A stretch of 64,000 nucleotides of DNA from Pseudoscleropodium purum (Eukaryota; Streptophyta; Bryopsida; Hypnales; Brachytheciaceae). The notes below the pieces were generated by a model that saw only the letters and a list, made by a program, of their open reading frames with translations, was not told where the DNA came from and did no database searches. The stretch is taken from positions 38,502,001 through 38,566,000 of the forward strand of contig OZ017797.1 in the NCBI GenBank assembly GCA_963969395.1, written 5' to 3'. Made by a program: the position numbers and the translations under genes. Of the stretch, positions 10,546-21,900 are shown in pieces (position 1 is the first letter of the stretch; every line of letters starts with the position of its first letter).

Positions 10546-13500
10546 ATGAACGGCGAAGGTGATCGAAATATGGATGGGGGAAGCGAAGTGAAGAAAAAAA
10601 ACAAAGTGAAGGGGGCTACACATGACCTTCGGCTTGACATTTTAAATGACCCTACAATTAAAGCAGAGAGCGGGTGGGAAGATGAAGATGCGGAGTATTG
10701 GACATAAAAAATGTGCAGGACCTATGTTAAAATGTACCACATTGACAAGTTGTGGCCTCAAGAGTCGCACAGGAGTCATACACGGGATTTTTGTTGTAAA
10801 CCATGGACTTGCAACAACAAACATTTTGTCCATCGATCTGAGGAGGTGTGGCGTGTTCTATTCGGAAACAAGCGCAGAAGTAAAGGCTATATTAATTATA
10901 GCGTGGCGTGTATGGTTTATGCGGAACTTATATTAGAGCGCAAGATCGATTGGAGTACGTTTCCGACGACAACAACTTGCCCACTTCTACTTGAAGCCAA
11001 TCAAAAGGACATTCCCGACTTGTACAATTTAGAGGGAGAAACAGAAAAAGTATTAAAAAATACTATTGAGGTGAAAACGGATGGTGTGGAGAAAGCCTCA
11101 AATGTTGAAGAATTACGGTTTGTACAATCTCCAACAAAAGCAATCAATGAAAGCTCTTCGAAAAATGTGGGGAAAGATGTGGAGAAAGATGTAGAGGCGC
11201 AGGAGGGTGAAGTCTTTTCTACAACTCCAACGCGTTTGACCTTTACACCAAATGTTGCGGCACAAACGCAAACGGAGTTTGTAAACAAAGGCAAGGTTTA
11301 CACGGAACGCGGGGAAACTTCAAAAAGTAAAGTAGATGAAGTCTTGGCGGAAAAAGTGGCAAAGGCTAATGCTACAATTGATAGTCTGATAGACAACAAT
11401 TGTTTTGATAGTTTGATCTACAAATCTCCGCCTGTGCATCAAGGCGTTGAATCTAGTCCAGCGTTAAGTTTAGAAGACAAAGTACATACGCCTCGTGGAC
11501 AAGGCGTGACGATTGATAATATATCGTCATTATGGAGTTCTGAGCGTAAAAGGCGGGCGGAGGAGTTTCCGTTTACAACGTCATTGCCAAGTCCTCTACA
11601 TCGAACCTTGCAAGACATGTCCAATCCAAAACAATTGGAAAATCTTTTGAAGCTCTCGGTTCAGTTTGCTAACCTTCATGAAGAAATAGGCGGATCGTCG
11701 AACCCCGATGATGGTGCTACTACTGTTCCAATGAGTCCACTTGCAGATCCAAAGGATGTTGCACATATACTTGATACAGCTTTCAAGATAACGATGTCAG
11801 CTGAATTTTTAGAGCAAGCTGCTCTGACTTTTATGAATTTGGCCAAGGAGTTTTCTTTAATAGCACCAAAGATGTTGAAAGGTGCTATAGCATTTCAGAA
11901 TTTCACGAAGACTTTCGGACCACTTTTCGAAGAAAGAGATGTTCATATACTACAATTGGTAGAATATGAGAAGAAAATTGCTGACCTTGAAGGAGTGGAA
12001 GCAAGGTGCAAAGTATTGGAGTTGAAATTAAAGACTTCGGAGAGTGAGGTTGAACATTTAAATCAACAATCATCAAGGCAAATGGAGGAGTTGATGAAGA
12101 TGCGTAAACGGATTGCAGAATTACAAGGGACCTCAAAGAATCCAAGTGAGGTTGCAATCTCACCAGTGATTGTACTCGGAGACAGTCAAGAGACTCAAGA
12201 GAGTGAAGATAAGCTCTTTCTTTCTTTTGATAAAGCCAAAGCAAGCGACAATCCTGCCATTGTGAATGTACAAGAAAGTCACGACATGAGCATGTTAAAA
12301 GCGACACAACAACCATCAATGGAAAAGCTTTCATCCGTTTACGTGAATGCAGAGACGCAAATGGAGAGTTGTGACTTTGAAGAGTTGAAGCATAAATTGG
12401 AGGAGGCAATTGAAGCAAAATAAATCGTTGAATCCAAGTTGAATCGATTGCAATTGTGCTTGGATTTGAAGAAGTTTATGCCATCTAGCGGCTTGGAGTC
12501 TCGATGGTTAGCATGGGTACAAAGACTCCAAGACAAACCCTCTGTAGTATCTCGAGCAATGGCAGGTCTTCAAACATTGGTAATGGAGTCGAATGAAAAT
12601 TGCGATGTCATTCAAAGCTCTTTGAGTTGGTTCAAGACTATGTTTGACCAACATCCTTCTAAGGGATATACGGAGATCACATGTTGGGGAGACATGGATG
12701 CCATGTTTGAGCGGTTAAACCACACAAAGAAGGACCAAGCTCCATCCATCAATTGGGCCTTGGAAGTAGAGGAAGGATGGGTCCCTTACAACACACTTTC
12801 AGCACACATTAATGTGAAAGACAAGCGAGTGGTGCATGCTTGTGATCCAGCCTCTCCAATCTTGGATGGTTGTTGTAGCCTTTGCCAAGGCCTCTTCGGA
12901 CCGGAAGGTGCGGTAACCATGGGCCAATGTCGCCACACTTTCCATGTCACTTGCATTGTAAAAGCATCACTCATTCGTTCAGTGTGTGCCGAATGTCGTA
13001 GTCCATTGAGTGCTAGGTTCTACGAAATGTTTGGTATCTTGGAAACTATACCTCCAGGCCACGAGTACAATCGTTGGAATCTTCATCTTGATCAAGCACC
13101 GTACAAATTCCAAAATTATCAACATTGGGAGAAGCCAATCCGGTGGAATGCAAATGAACAGAGGCATGATTTATACGAGGAATCTCAGCAACCATTGGAT
13201 TTGGATGTGTGGATGACTCACAATAGAGAGGTGGAATTGCGGGCTCGAGGAATCGTAGATGACGCGGCCTGTGAAATGTTTTGTCGCAACATGGGGGGAC
13301 ATTGGAGCTTACAACACGAAAAGTTCTTTCGTTTTCCAGATAAAAAAGTGGAGAGAGGACCAGAAAACAGTTGGGTGGAGGTGAACCATGGAAAAGAGTT
13401 CGATGAGCAGTATAAGGCATACGACCACACCCTCGTAGGTAGGGCCCTTCTAATGTCAAAGTTGGAAGAGGCTGCAAAAGTTCGTGCTATCTACGATACA

Positions 13501-13935
13501 AATGGACTAACAAGCACAGGACATTCATCTGTAGATGTGGCAGCAGCATTTGATAGGCGCATTGGCGATATTATAGGGCATTGGAAGGCTTTCCTATTGA
13601 ATGGAGACTGCCTCACAATATGGCAAGGGAAAGGAGATGATGAAGTTGTTCAAGCGATGGTAGATCGTGTGGAGAGCAACTTAAGAACCTTGAAGGCAGA
13701 CAAAGTCAATTTATCACCGAAAAGAAAACAAAAAAGGAAGCGTGAAGAGGACGATGACTTCTCTCCGGAAACCAAGAAACAATTTCATAAGGTGGACATC
13801 GAAGTTCAATCTGGAGGGCGAATAGTCCGTCCAAGTCAACAACGATCAACTCGTCAATCATCTACTAAACTTCTCGATACAGCAGATTTTCCTTTTGTTT
13901 TGGGAGAAGATAGTGGTCCATCCGGTGGAAAGTAG
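10546..13935 (+). pseudogene. Gene C: shared N-domain, coiled coil, RING finger; two in-frame TAA stops
   Basis: A frame of 1130 codons runs from ATG 10546 to TAG 13933-13935. TAA interrupts it at codon 54 (10705-10707) and codon 626 (12421-12423). The frame holds across both stops. Residues about 40-130 (SGWEDE, MCRTYVKMYHIDKLW, MVYAELILERKIDW) match gene B. Residues about 465-525 are a heptad-like coiled coil (YEKKIADLEG through MRKRIAELQG). Residues about 776-820 are a RING-type finger (CSLC, then QCRHTFHVTC, then CAEC) with the spacing of a C3H2/HC variant, as in E3 ubiquitin ligases. Residues about 1059-1071 (SPKRKQKRKREED) look like a nuclear localisation signal. The long middle part is polar and probably disordered. 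Choosing the ATG at 10711 would drop part of the domain shared with gene B, so 10546 is the better ancestral start. A transposase or E3-like role is possible but not shown. Confidence 0.75.
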
Positions 13936-14235
13936 GATTTGAGGAGAATTTTGTTTCTTAAAAACAATGGTCCTTTCATTGTTTAAAAACAAAAAAAAAT
14001 GTGAAAGATTTAGATCTTAAAAAGATCGTATAGGATTCAATAGTGATATTGGAACTATGTTTTCATGTATTTTGTTTATACATATATATTTATATATAAA
14101 GATGCTATATTTTCATTTGCGTATAAAAATATTTTTATATGTACATCTTATTTTACGTGGATGCATTCATTTTTGATTATGTAACATTCAAATTACATAA
14201 CAATATAAAATTTTCTAATGACTAATGGCAATGCG

Positions 14236-14430
14236 AAGTCCGCCCCGTCCGCCATGTCCGTCCACCCCGTCTGCTCTGTACTCCCGATCGACCCGGCCGT
14301 CCGCCCAGCCCGTCCGCCTCCCGTCCGCCCCGCCCCGCGCGTCCGCCTTCCGACGGCGGGAGAGACGCTGCGTCCACTAGCGTCCGTGCGTCCGGACGTC
14401 CGGAAAACGGACGCTATTTTGGGGCAGACG
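14236..14430. repeat. GC cluster 5 (GTCCGCC-rich), subterminal
   Basis: A GC-rich island of CCGTCCGCC words, C-rich on the plus strand, ending ACGTCCGGACGTCCGG-like text just inside the right end of the element. It lies about 300 bp downstream of gene C and is oriented opposite to cluster 4, so gene C is bracketed by inverted clusters. Confidence 0.75.
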
Positions 14431-14439
14431 TTGAGATTC

Positions 14440-14449
14440 GTCAACCGTG
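14440..14449 (-). repeat. Right terminal inverted repeat
   Basis: GTCAACCGTG. Its reverse complement CACGGTTGAC matches the left end CAGGGTTGAC at 9 of 10 positions. Confidence 0.7.
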
Positions 14450-14457
14450 ATCATTTT
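14450..14457. repeat. Target-site duplication, right copy (ATCATTTT)
   Basis: An exact copy of the 8 bp at 2854-2861, followed by TGTCTAAAATGTGCCTTGG, the continuation of the interrupted R unit. Confidence 0.75.
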
Positions 14458-14600
14458 TGTCTAAAATGTGCCTTGGTCCTCAGAGTTAAAAGAGCATAGA
14501 GGACCAAAAAAGTGCAATGAATAACTTTCCATCTTTCTATACTAACTAAATACACATATCTGTTCGAACAATGGATAATTGCATGTTTAATGACAACACC
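14458..14600 (+). repeat. R repeat unit 1, right part
   Basis: It aligns with about 15102-15270 of unit 2: aaaatgtgccttggtcct, then aaaaagtg, then aatggataattgcatgt and ta-tga-aa. It is the missing remainder of the unit that stops at 2861. Confidence 0.7.
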
Positions 14601-15130
14601 CATGAGCTTAACCCCTAAAGAACCAAATGATAGTTGAACATATGCACGCAATCTTGGGTTGGTGTGTATGAAATCATTTTTTAATGGATGTTTTAAAAAT
14701 TTTGACACAAGATGTAAAACATGTACCTTCTTAATGGAAATGTAATTTTTTTTTCCAATTGGTGCTCAGATCAAAAGTTATGTTGCCCTGAACTTTAGAG
14801 GTAGCTCAAGCAGCTTCGGGCAGCATGTGCAAAACTTCTCCAATGATTTTGAAATTTGGTCGTATGTAATTTATAAGATATAAGATGCAAATGTCCAAAA
14901 AAAATAACCATGTACAGTGTAAAAATCTCACTTTAGGAGGAGTTAAAGCTTGCAAGCTCTATTGGGCAAGGTTAGAAAAGAACTTTTTCTCTTAACTTCA
15001 AATGTTATAATCTTACAATCTCTGTGGTCAAAGTTTCTGAAATTTTTTCCACACGGTCCTAGATAAGTCTAGTATAAATTTGCACAGTTTTTGACAATTT
15101 CAGTCCAAAATGTGCCTTGGTCCTTTAGGA
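14601..15130 (+). repeat. R repeat unit 2 (uninterrupted, empty site)
   Basis: A second copy of the R unit in the same orientation as unit 1. The segment TTTTTGACAATTTCAGTCC at about 15088-15106 is the empty equivalent of the insertion site. The text continues straight into gtgccttggtcctttagg. Confidence 0.75.
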
Positions 15131-15930
15131 GTTAAGATTGCATGTCATTTTAGAGATAAACCTCATAAGGACATGGAAGACAAGAAAGTGTCCAACAAAT
15201 GATTTCCACCATTTTCATAAAACACAAGGAATGTATGCATTAATCTTATCAATGGATAATTGCATGTCTAGTGATAATGTTGATTAGAGTGCACGTCATT
15301 TCATTTCAAGGATAAGCCGTGTAACGACATAGAAGACAAAAAAGTGTCCAATGAATGACTCCCACCATTTTTGTAAGAACACAAGAAATGTATGTATTAA
15401 TCTTACCAATGGATAATTGCACATTTGATGACAATGCTGACAAGAGTGTTCGTCATTTCATTTCAAGGATAAACCGTGTAACAACATGGAAGACAAAAAA
15501 GTGTCCAACAAATGACTCCCACCATTTCCATGATTTCCATAAAAACACAAGGAATGTATGTGTGTCAATCTTATCAATGGATAATTGCACGTTTGATGAC
15601 AATGCTGATAAGAGTGCATGTCATTTCATTTCAAGGATAAGCCGTATAACAACACGGAAGACAAAAAGTGTCCAATGAATGACTTCCACCATTCTCATAA
15701 CAACACAAGAAATGTATGTGTGTGTTAATCTTATCAATGAATAATTGCACGTCTAGTGACAATGCTAATAAGAGTGCACGTCATTTCATTTCAAGGATAA
15801 GCCTTGTAAGGACATGGAAGACAAAAAGTGTCCGATGAATGACTCCCACCATTTCCGTAATAAAAACACAAGGAATGCAATCCATGTGTTAATCTTAGCA
15901 ATGGATAATTGCATGGGTGATGACCAATCC
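15131..15930 (+). repeat. Minisatellite, about five 150-170-bp units
   Basis: The repeating landmarks are aagacaaaaaagtgtcca, gactcccaccattt, acacaaggaatgtatg, aatggataattgca and tcatttcaaggataa. The aagtgtcc landmark recurs near 15187, 15340, 15501, 15668 and 15826. The array grows directly out of R unit 2. Short open frames here follow the repeat and are not genes. Confidence 0.8.
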
Positions 15931-16570
15931 ACAATGGTACGCGCCACCGTTTCCAGGATAATCAAGTGCTTGCTCAGCATTTTTGCTGGTTTCATTGTTG
16001 GCCAACCCGTGATCTCAAGGCTTATTTCCATGGCAACCTCCTCCCGGCCTGTCCGCCTTCCCTTAGTGACTTAACTTATAGTAGTTGGTCTTTCAGTTTC
16101 TCTAGATTATGGAAGATATAAGTGGCGGATCACATTCTCCACAGGGCTGGACAGTGAAAATCTTGCATGAACAGAATAAGATCGAGGACACCGTATCCGC
16201 AACACGATTGAAAAAATTATCGATAAAACAAAAGAAAATTGATAAAATAAAAAATTATCGATAAAACAATCTATGACTGTACTCAGTTTTCAATGACTGT
16301 ATGGGAAAGAAGACTAAATATTCTTCTAGAGAAAACTAAGGTACAGCGCACTCAGTTCCGTCAAGTAACTTACCTTTGTAGTTTGTCACAAAGTACAGCA
16401 ATTTCTTTCTTGTAACGTGCCAAACGAGGCATGAGAACAGTTCAATTCATACTCCATTGCAGGTTTTCAAAATTTGAATGTGTTTGTGCCTGGGCTCACA
16501 CAAAAAAATCACTCACATGACTATCCCTTGAAAAGGGCCATACAAAAAATGTATCAATTGGTTAACCACC
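15931..16570. other. Gene-free stretch after the minisatellite
   Basis: Mixed sequence with no convincing open frame, splice-flanked exon or repeat pattern that I can identify. Confidence 0.4.
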
Positions 16571-16574
16571 ACCT

Positions 16575-16795
16575 ACAAACAATAATAAATTAGATAAAAT
16601 ACTTGATTCACCTACCCACAAATAAAAAATAAATAAATAAAACACTTGATTTATTTATCCACAAATAATTAATAAATAAATAAAATACTTGATTTATTTA
16701 TCCACGAATAATTAATAAAACACTTGATTCGTGCACTCACAAATCACAAATTAATTAATTAATAAAACACCTGATTCATCCATCCACAAATCAAA
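16575..16795 (+). repeat. AT-rich minisatellite, about 50-bp units
   Basis: The core aaaacacttgattyatyyatccacaaat recurs about five times, near 16598, 16652, 16694, 16718 and 16770, with variable aataaataa filler between copies. Confidence 0.75.
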
Positions 16796-16799
16796 ATCA

Positions 16800-18740
16800 A
16801 ATTTTTTTTATTGATAGAAAAGTAAGAGAAAATTGCATGCATGCTCATGTTGTGATGTTGGTATGGTTAGAATGTTTAGTTAATATTAGCATACAAGTTA
16901 GAGTCTAAAATAGAATAACCAAACAAGGATAAGGTAACTACGCATAAAATTGTGTGAATAAGCTATTTAGCATAAGTGGTGTGTTCTAGAAAATGAACAA
17001 CAATTTTTGTACATTAGTGAAGGAATATGAATCAAAATGCAAGTGGATTCATAATTTTTGTTGGAAGCATTGTGAATTACTTACAAATTTTCAAAGATGC
17101 AAGATATAAGAGGTTGAAAGAATCATTTATGTGATGCCAAAAGTCATTTGATGCACATTATGAAATGACACTAGTAGTATCAAAACATGTCATAGAAAGG
17201 AGGTTAGAGCAAAAGAAAGTGTATCCCAAAATGGCCACTTGTGAGGTTGCCACCTCTATAATATTATAAATAGAATCATTCACTACCCAAAAAATAATGA
17301 CCCCCAACTCTACTTTACACTTGTCTTTCTAATATTCACCATTTTGGATATCCTCCTTATTTAGTTTGACTTCAAAAATAGGTATTGGTTTTTAGGAGTG
17401 GGCGATTTTACATGTGGTTACCTTATATGGCCCAAAAAGACCTTTCAAACATTTGAAGGACATTTTAGAAACTATAAGTTGGAAATGACTATAATTTACA
17501 AACAAATTTTTTTTTAATTCTAAAAAACATCACATACAAGTTAGACAAGATCTCTATCCATAACCTCAATAGGATTGATTTTATGATAAATGATAGACTT
17601 TCATTAGATAAGGGAAGGCATGCTCTTCTTCTATACCATGGGTGTGCTTAGGTGTTATGAGGCCTATCTTTTAGCTTCCAAAGTGAGCACAATTGATTGA
17701 GATCCAACCACATTCAACATGTCTAGTAAGTTAATGGAAAAACAAAGTCTTTGAGATGAAGGTCAAGTGAATCAAAAATCACCGTAGTAGCTCATAGCTA
17801 CTATTGGGCTTGAGTCTCAATGCATTGAAAAGAGGTGCACCACCTTGATTTGCATTAGTTGCCCCTTTCCTTCTCATAGTTCATAGCTACTATTGGGCTT
17901 GAGTCCCATCCTCACCTTCATGTCAAAGTGGTATTACATATTTTTCTTGTGGGTGTGGGGGGAGGGAAATTGCCTTTGAAGTAAAATTCAATGCATGCTA
18001 AAAAAAATCGTCCCTACAAGAAATAACATGCCTTACCACTCAATGTCCATAACATAGGTAACATCCTAAATTGAACCTTGTCTAAACCCACCATCATTAC
18101 TCTACATACATCTTTGAAATCAAATATGTACATAGTTCTATGGAAGAGACGATTTCAAAACCTCTACCAGAAAAAACTTTGAACCTTCCTAACTTTGCAC
18201 ACAATATCAAAATGCAATGTTCTTTGGTGTACTAGAAACCTCCTTTCACTTGCCATCAAGAAAGAAAAGCAATAAAAATTTGACTAGCTTGACTAATAGT
18301 AGTAAGGTAGGAGGTTCTAAAAGTGCACATGTTCTAAAAGCATCGACCTTCTTAAATGTACATAACATGTAAATGTTGCTTTTTTGTAGCCTTCAGCCAT
18401 GAACAAACAGTGTACATTTTAGGAGGTGGGTATTATTAGAGCCCTATGCTACTTCAGCTTCAAATTTTCATAACTAATTCCACAAAGCTCCAACAAATAT
18501 GAAACGACTTGGGTTAGATGCCAGTTCTACTTGTTTTTCAAGTAAAATTTACTGAAAAATATTTGAAGAAGTTTCACCTCCCCCAAAAATCAGTTCCAGC
18601 TCTTAAATGATCGGTTTATGGACCCTCCTATCTGAACTACATGCAGTAGCCAAAAGTGGCGGTTTTGGGGTCCCCGCCATACCTTACACCACTCCAGGCT
18701 CAGCCTTCACATTTCCAAACCTAGTCTTCTGATTTCCAAC
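16800..18740. repeat. Decayed dispersed repeats
   Basis: No gene is seen. tcatagctactattgggctt occurs twice (about 17794 and 17881). About 18390-18620 matches about 38070-38310 in inverted orientation (gtgtacattttaggaggtg, tccacaaagctcca, gaaatatttttc-like words), and a third partial copy lies near 26960-27100. This is an old dispersed element with no coding trace. Confidence 0.5.
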
Positions 18741-18861
18741 TGGCTGCTGCAGAATGTGCCTGTTACGAGGGCCAGCACGCACACAAGTTGTTTCGAAAAA
18801 TCGGCCGTGATTTCCAATAGAAAATTTGGGGTCAGTGGCACATTTAACTTAAGCATTCATA

Positions 18862-18928
18862 GTCAGGGGGGCGTCGCGACAGTGAGCCCACTGGGCCGTG
18901 AGGTACAGCCCGTGGGAGTTGCCCTGAC
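18862..18928. other. GC-rich nested stem-loop patch
   Basis: The outer arms GTCAGGG (18862-18868) and CCCTGAC (18922-18928) enclose CCCAC-T-GGGC and GCCC-GTGGG. The predicted nested stem stands out from AT-rich surroundings. I cannot assign it to a known RNA family. It could be part of an old repeat. Confidence 0.35.
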
Positions 18929-18941
18929 CTATTCCAATTGA

Positions 18942-21900
18942 GGGGCGTGAGGCCATAACTTAACATAAAATATAGCTTCATAAATGGTACGACGAGGGTA
19001 CGACCCACCCGCTCCAAGTGGAAGCAGAAGTGGGTCAAGTCTTCGTGTTAATTTTTTTTTTGAAAAAAGTCTTCATGTTGGATTATCCTTCTCACAGGTC
19101 CGCTGCTTATTTAGGTTACAGACTGGAGCACATGCTGTACTGTACTTCAACCCCATATGATGCTGAGTCTGCAGCGTGGGAGGAAGGAAAGGGTATAAGT
19201 TATCCCCCGGGGGAAATGCAGGAATTTCTTCTTTTCTTTTTCACACAAATTTTTTTTTTTCAAATTTTGAATTCACAGTTGCAATTAGAGACCCCAAATT
19301 AGCCACAAGGTGTCTGGAACGCACCCTAGACATGGCTCAGAATAGGGACCTCTTTTTATACTTTTACCTTCGGAGAACCCGAAAATTATCTTGGTGGATC
19401 CACTTGGTGGGCATGATTTAGTATCTTGTGGAAAGAAGGAGTAATTAACTTGATTTAAGGAAAATGCTAAATCCTCCATTTGAATTGAGATTGGGAGGGT
19501 GGATTTATCTTAGGGGAAAATGTGGGAATTTTATCTGTCACACATGATAAAGTTTGCAAATTTTGAATTCATATTTGCAATCAGAGACCCTAAATAAGTT
19601 AGGTGAGGTGGAGATCATAGAATTAACGCGGCATAAAATTGGGGGCCTTTTCTTTTTACAATTATGCTATGGAACACAAGATTCACCATGTTGGCCCCAC
19701 TTTGGATGGAGGATTTAGTGTCATGCCTAACTTAACCTCTAAAAGAGGTTGCCCTTGTTCATACGGTGACTATACAAAGAAGATTTACAAATATAAGTGG
19801 CGTTTTGTTGTAGCGTAGTGTGTCATATGTGACTAATTTTTGTTTGTAACCTTACAAGAATGATTGGAGAACATGTTAATTTTTGTATTGTAGTAAGCAA
19901 ATATTGTGAAATATTTTCTTGTATTTAGCCTTGCAATGAAGGGATACATAAATAATAAACTAATTTGTAGTTCCTGCCTTCATTAGGGGTTAACATTACA
20001 AAAAAATTCAAGCCTCGGGAGGTCTGCTAGTTTGGAACAGCCTGCAACTACCCTGGTGCGATTAGAAAGGAAATTCCTCAATTTTTTGTTTTTGAATGAA
20101 ACCAGTTGATGTGGCACTATTTGTGCCACGTTAGGTTTTCATGCTTTTAAAAATTTTAAAATTTTAAAAATATATATTTTTTGAAAATTTTATTTTTTTA
20201 TTCTCTTGTAATTGCATTGTAGGGTGCCGAAACCAGATTTCTTAACAGCCCTCTATAGGGCTCAGATTTCTCCCGATGTTTGAGAGTCATTGGAAAAAGT
20301 ACACCAATCATGGATCCTAAACTAGTGATTTAAAAAAAAATCATTTTAGAGAAGTAGCCAATTATTTCTGCAATATTCATGTGATATTTGGGTTCCATTT
20401 AGTGATATCCATATCAAAATTAGGTGATATCTTAGTAAATTTTGGTTATTGGACTTAAGAAACAATAAATAAATAAGAGAACTAAAAAAATTGGCTAAAA
20501 TCTTTTGGTTGTAGTCAATTGATGAAAAATCATATATAAAAATCATATTGCCCTAAATCCAATTTGATTCCTATCTTCTAACTATCTACAATAGTTCAAC
20601 ATTCCATTGTAGATAGGGATTGAATTGAGTTTAGGGTTCATAATAGGTATACTTACCTTATCAAAAGGTGTACCTTTATAATTGAATATAATTGATCAAT
20701 GCTTCTTCATTGCATAATATTCACTTAGAGGACATTGAGATTAGGGTTATGAAATTGAAATATTTATCAACTGAATTTTGAGTCCTTTCAATTTTAACAC
20801 TTTTTGCTATAATGTGTAGTTATTATCATTAGATTGATTAGATTTTCATCAATTTTCTTGTTGATGAGTAAAAAGAGATTCTAGTGTACTAAAGAACAAA
20901 CATTTGAATTCCATATGCAAAAATTAAAAAGAGTCAAAGTTTTTTTTGATAGATATTTTAAAGTTGTTTCTTCCACATAAGTACATATTGATTTCGAAGA
21001 TGTACAAAGAGTAATGATGGCTAATTTGGGCAGTGGCCATTTGCGGGGCCCACCTTAGAGCATCTTCAATGTAGAGATAGAAACATGTACAAATTTTGAA
21101 AGAGAGGTCACCAAGTCTGTGGCTACTTTTGAAAAAAAATTGACCTAGTACAAAGTCCACAATCCAAACCTCAAATGGACTTTCTTACATTATAAAAAGG
21201 AGAGGAAAAGATTAAACATTCAAAATAAAAGGCCTTTCATGCAAAAAGGGGGAGTTCTAATCAATCGACACACATAACGAAGCTTGAAAAGGTTAAACAT
21301 TTATGACTTTTCCTAATGTGAGCCAACTTGCAAGATTCTTCTTCATATTTTGCTAAATCGCCAAATCAAAGACAAAAAATGGTAGGGCCCAAAATAGAAA
21401 GAGACCAATACCGGTTGCATTGAGACGTGTTTATTTTAGTAGCCCCCTCATTAACTTATGTTGTTGGCGTGCTTGTTCCTGGTTGCATTGGAGCTACTCT
21501 AAGCTTCAAAGCTACCCTATTCTCCTTCGACAACAGCAATTGAAAATATACAAATATTAGACTTAATCGTAAAGTGCGTACAATGCAGGACCAAGAGCAA
21601 TACTTTGGGAAAAACACAGGACAAAGCTTTTTGGAGGTTGAATGGAGTTTGGTGTTGTGTTTCTTTTGTACTATTCTTAGTTATACCTTTTTCTAACACC
21701 CTTGTTTCAAACTGGGTTTCCTTTACGATTAACTCTATTATCTTACCCATGGAAAATATGCAATTTGTAAAGATTTTAAAATATACCTCATTAGTGGGGC
21801 AGCCCAGTGTCTGTCATCAGTGTACCATGACCCAGTAAGAAGCGTCAGTGGAGTCAGTGTGGGTCTATTAATAGTGTGGCCCAGTTGGAATTATTTAACA

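Larger units (their letters stand above)
2862..14449. mobile_element. 11.6-kb TIR element carrying kinase-like, GSY-rich and RING genes
   Basis: The left end reads CAGGGTTGAC. The reverse complement of the right end reads CACGGTTGAC, a 9/10 match. Both ends are bordered by the 8-bp direct repeat ATCATTTT. Removing the element and one copy of the duplication gives a site that aligns without gaps to the uninterrupted R unit 2 (15088-15112). Inside are three intronless open frames (A, B, C) and five GC-rich CGGAC/GTCCG clusters, two of them subterminal. CAGGG-type ends with an 8-bp duplication are the habit of hAT-like elements, but I recognise no hAT transposase. The superfamily is therefore open. 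A 2.3-kb AT-rich spacer between clusters 3 and 4 carries a dispersed host-like repeat, so nested or composite history is possible. Confidence 0.72.

Noticed and set aside
10711..12423. A separate 570-residue gene beginning at 10711, followed by a separate RING gene
   Set aside because: The frame continues upstream to 10546 and downstream to 13935. The domain shared with gene B spans the first stop, so this is one interrupted gene.
2280..15130. Direct R repeats read as long terminal repeats of an 11-kb retroelement
   Set aside because: The insertion breaks unit 1 internally, the second unit lies wholly outside the right end, and there are no TG..CA ends or reverse transcriptase. TIRs and an 8-bp duplication fit better.
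15355..16074. Small frames in the 150-bp minisatellite
   Set aside because: The protein text repeats with the DNA unit. There is no independent coding signal.
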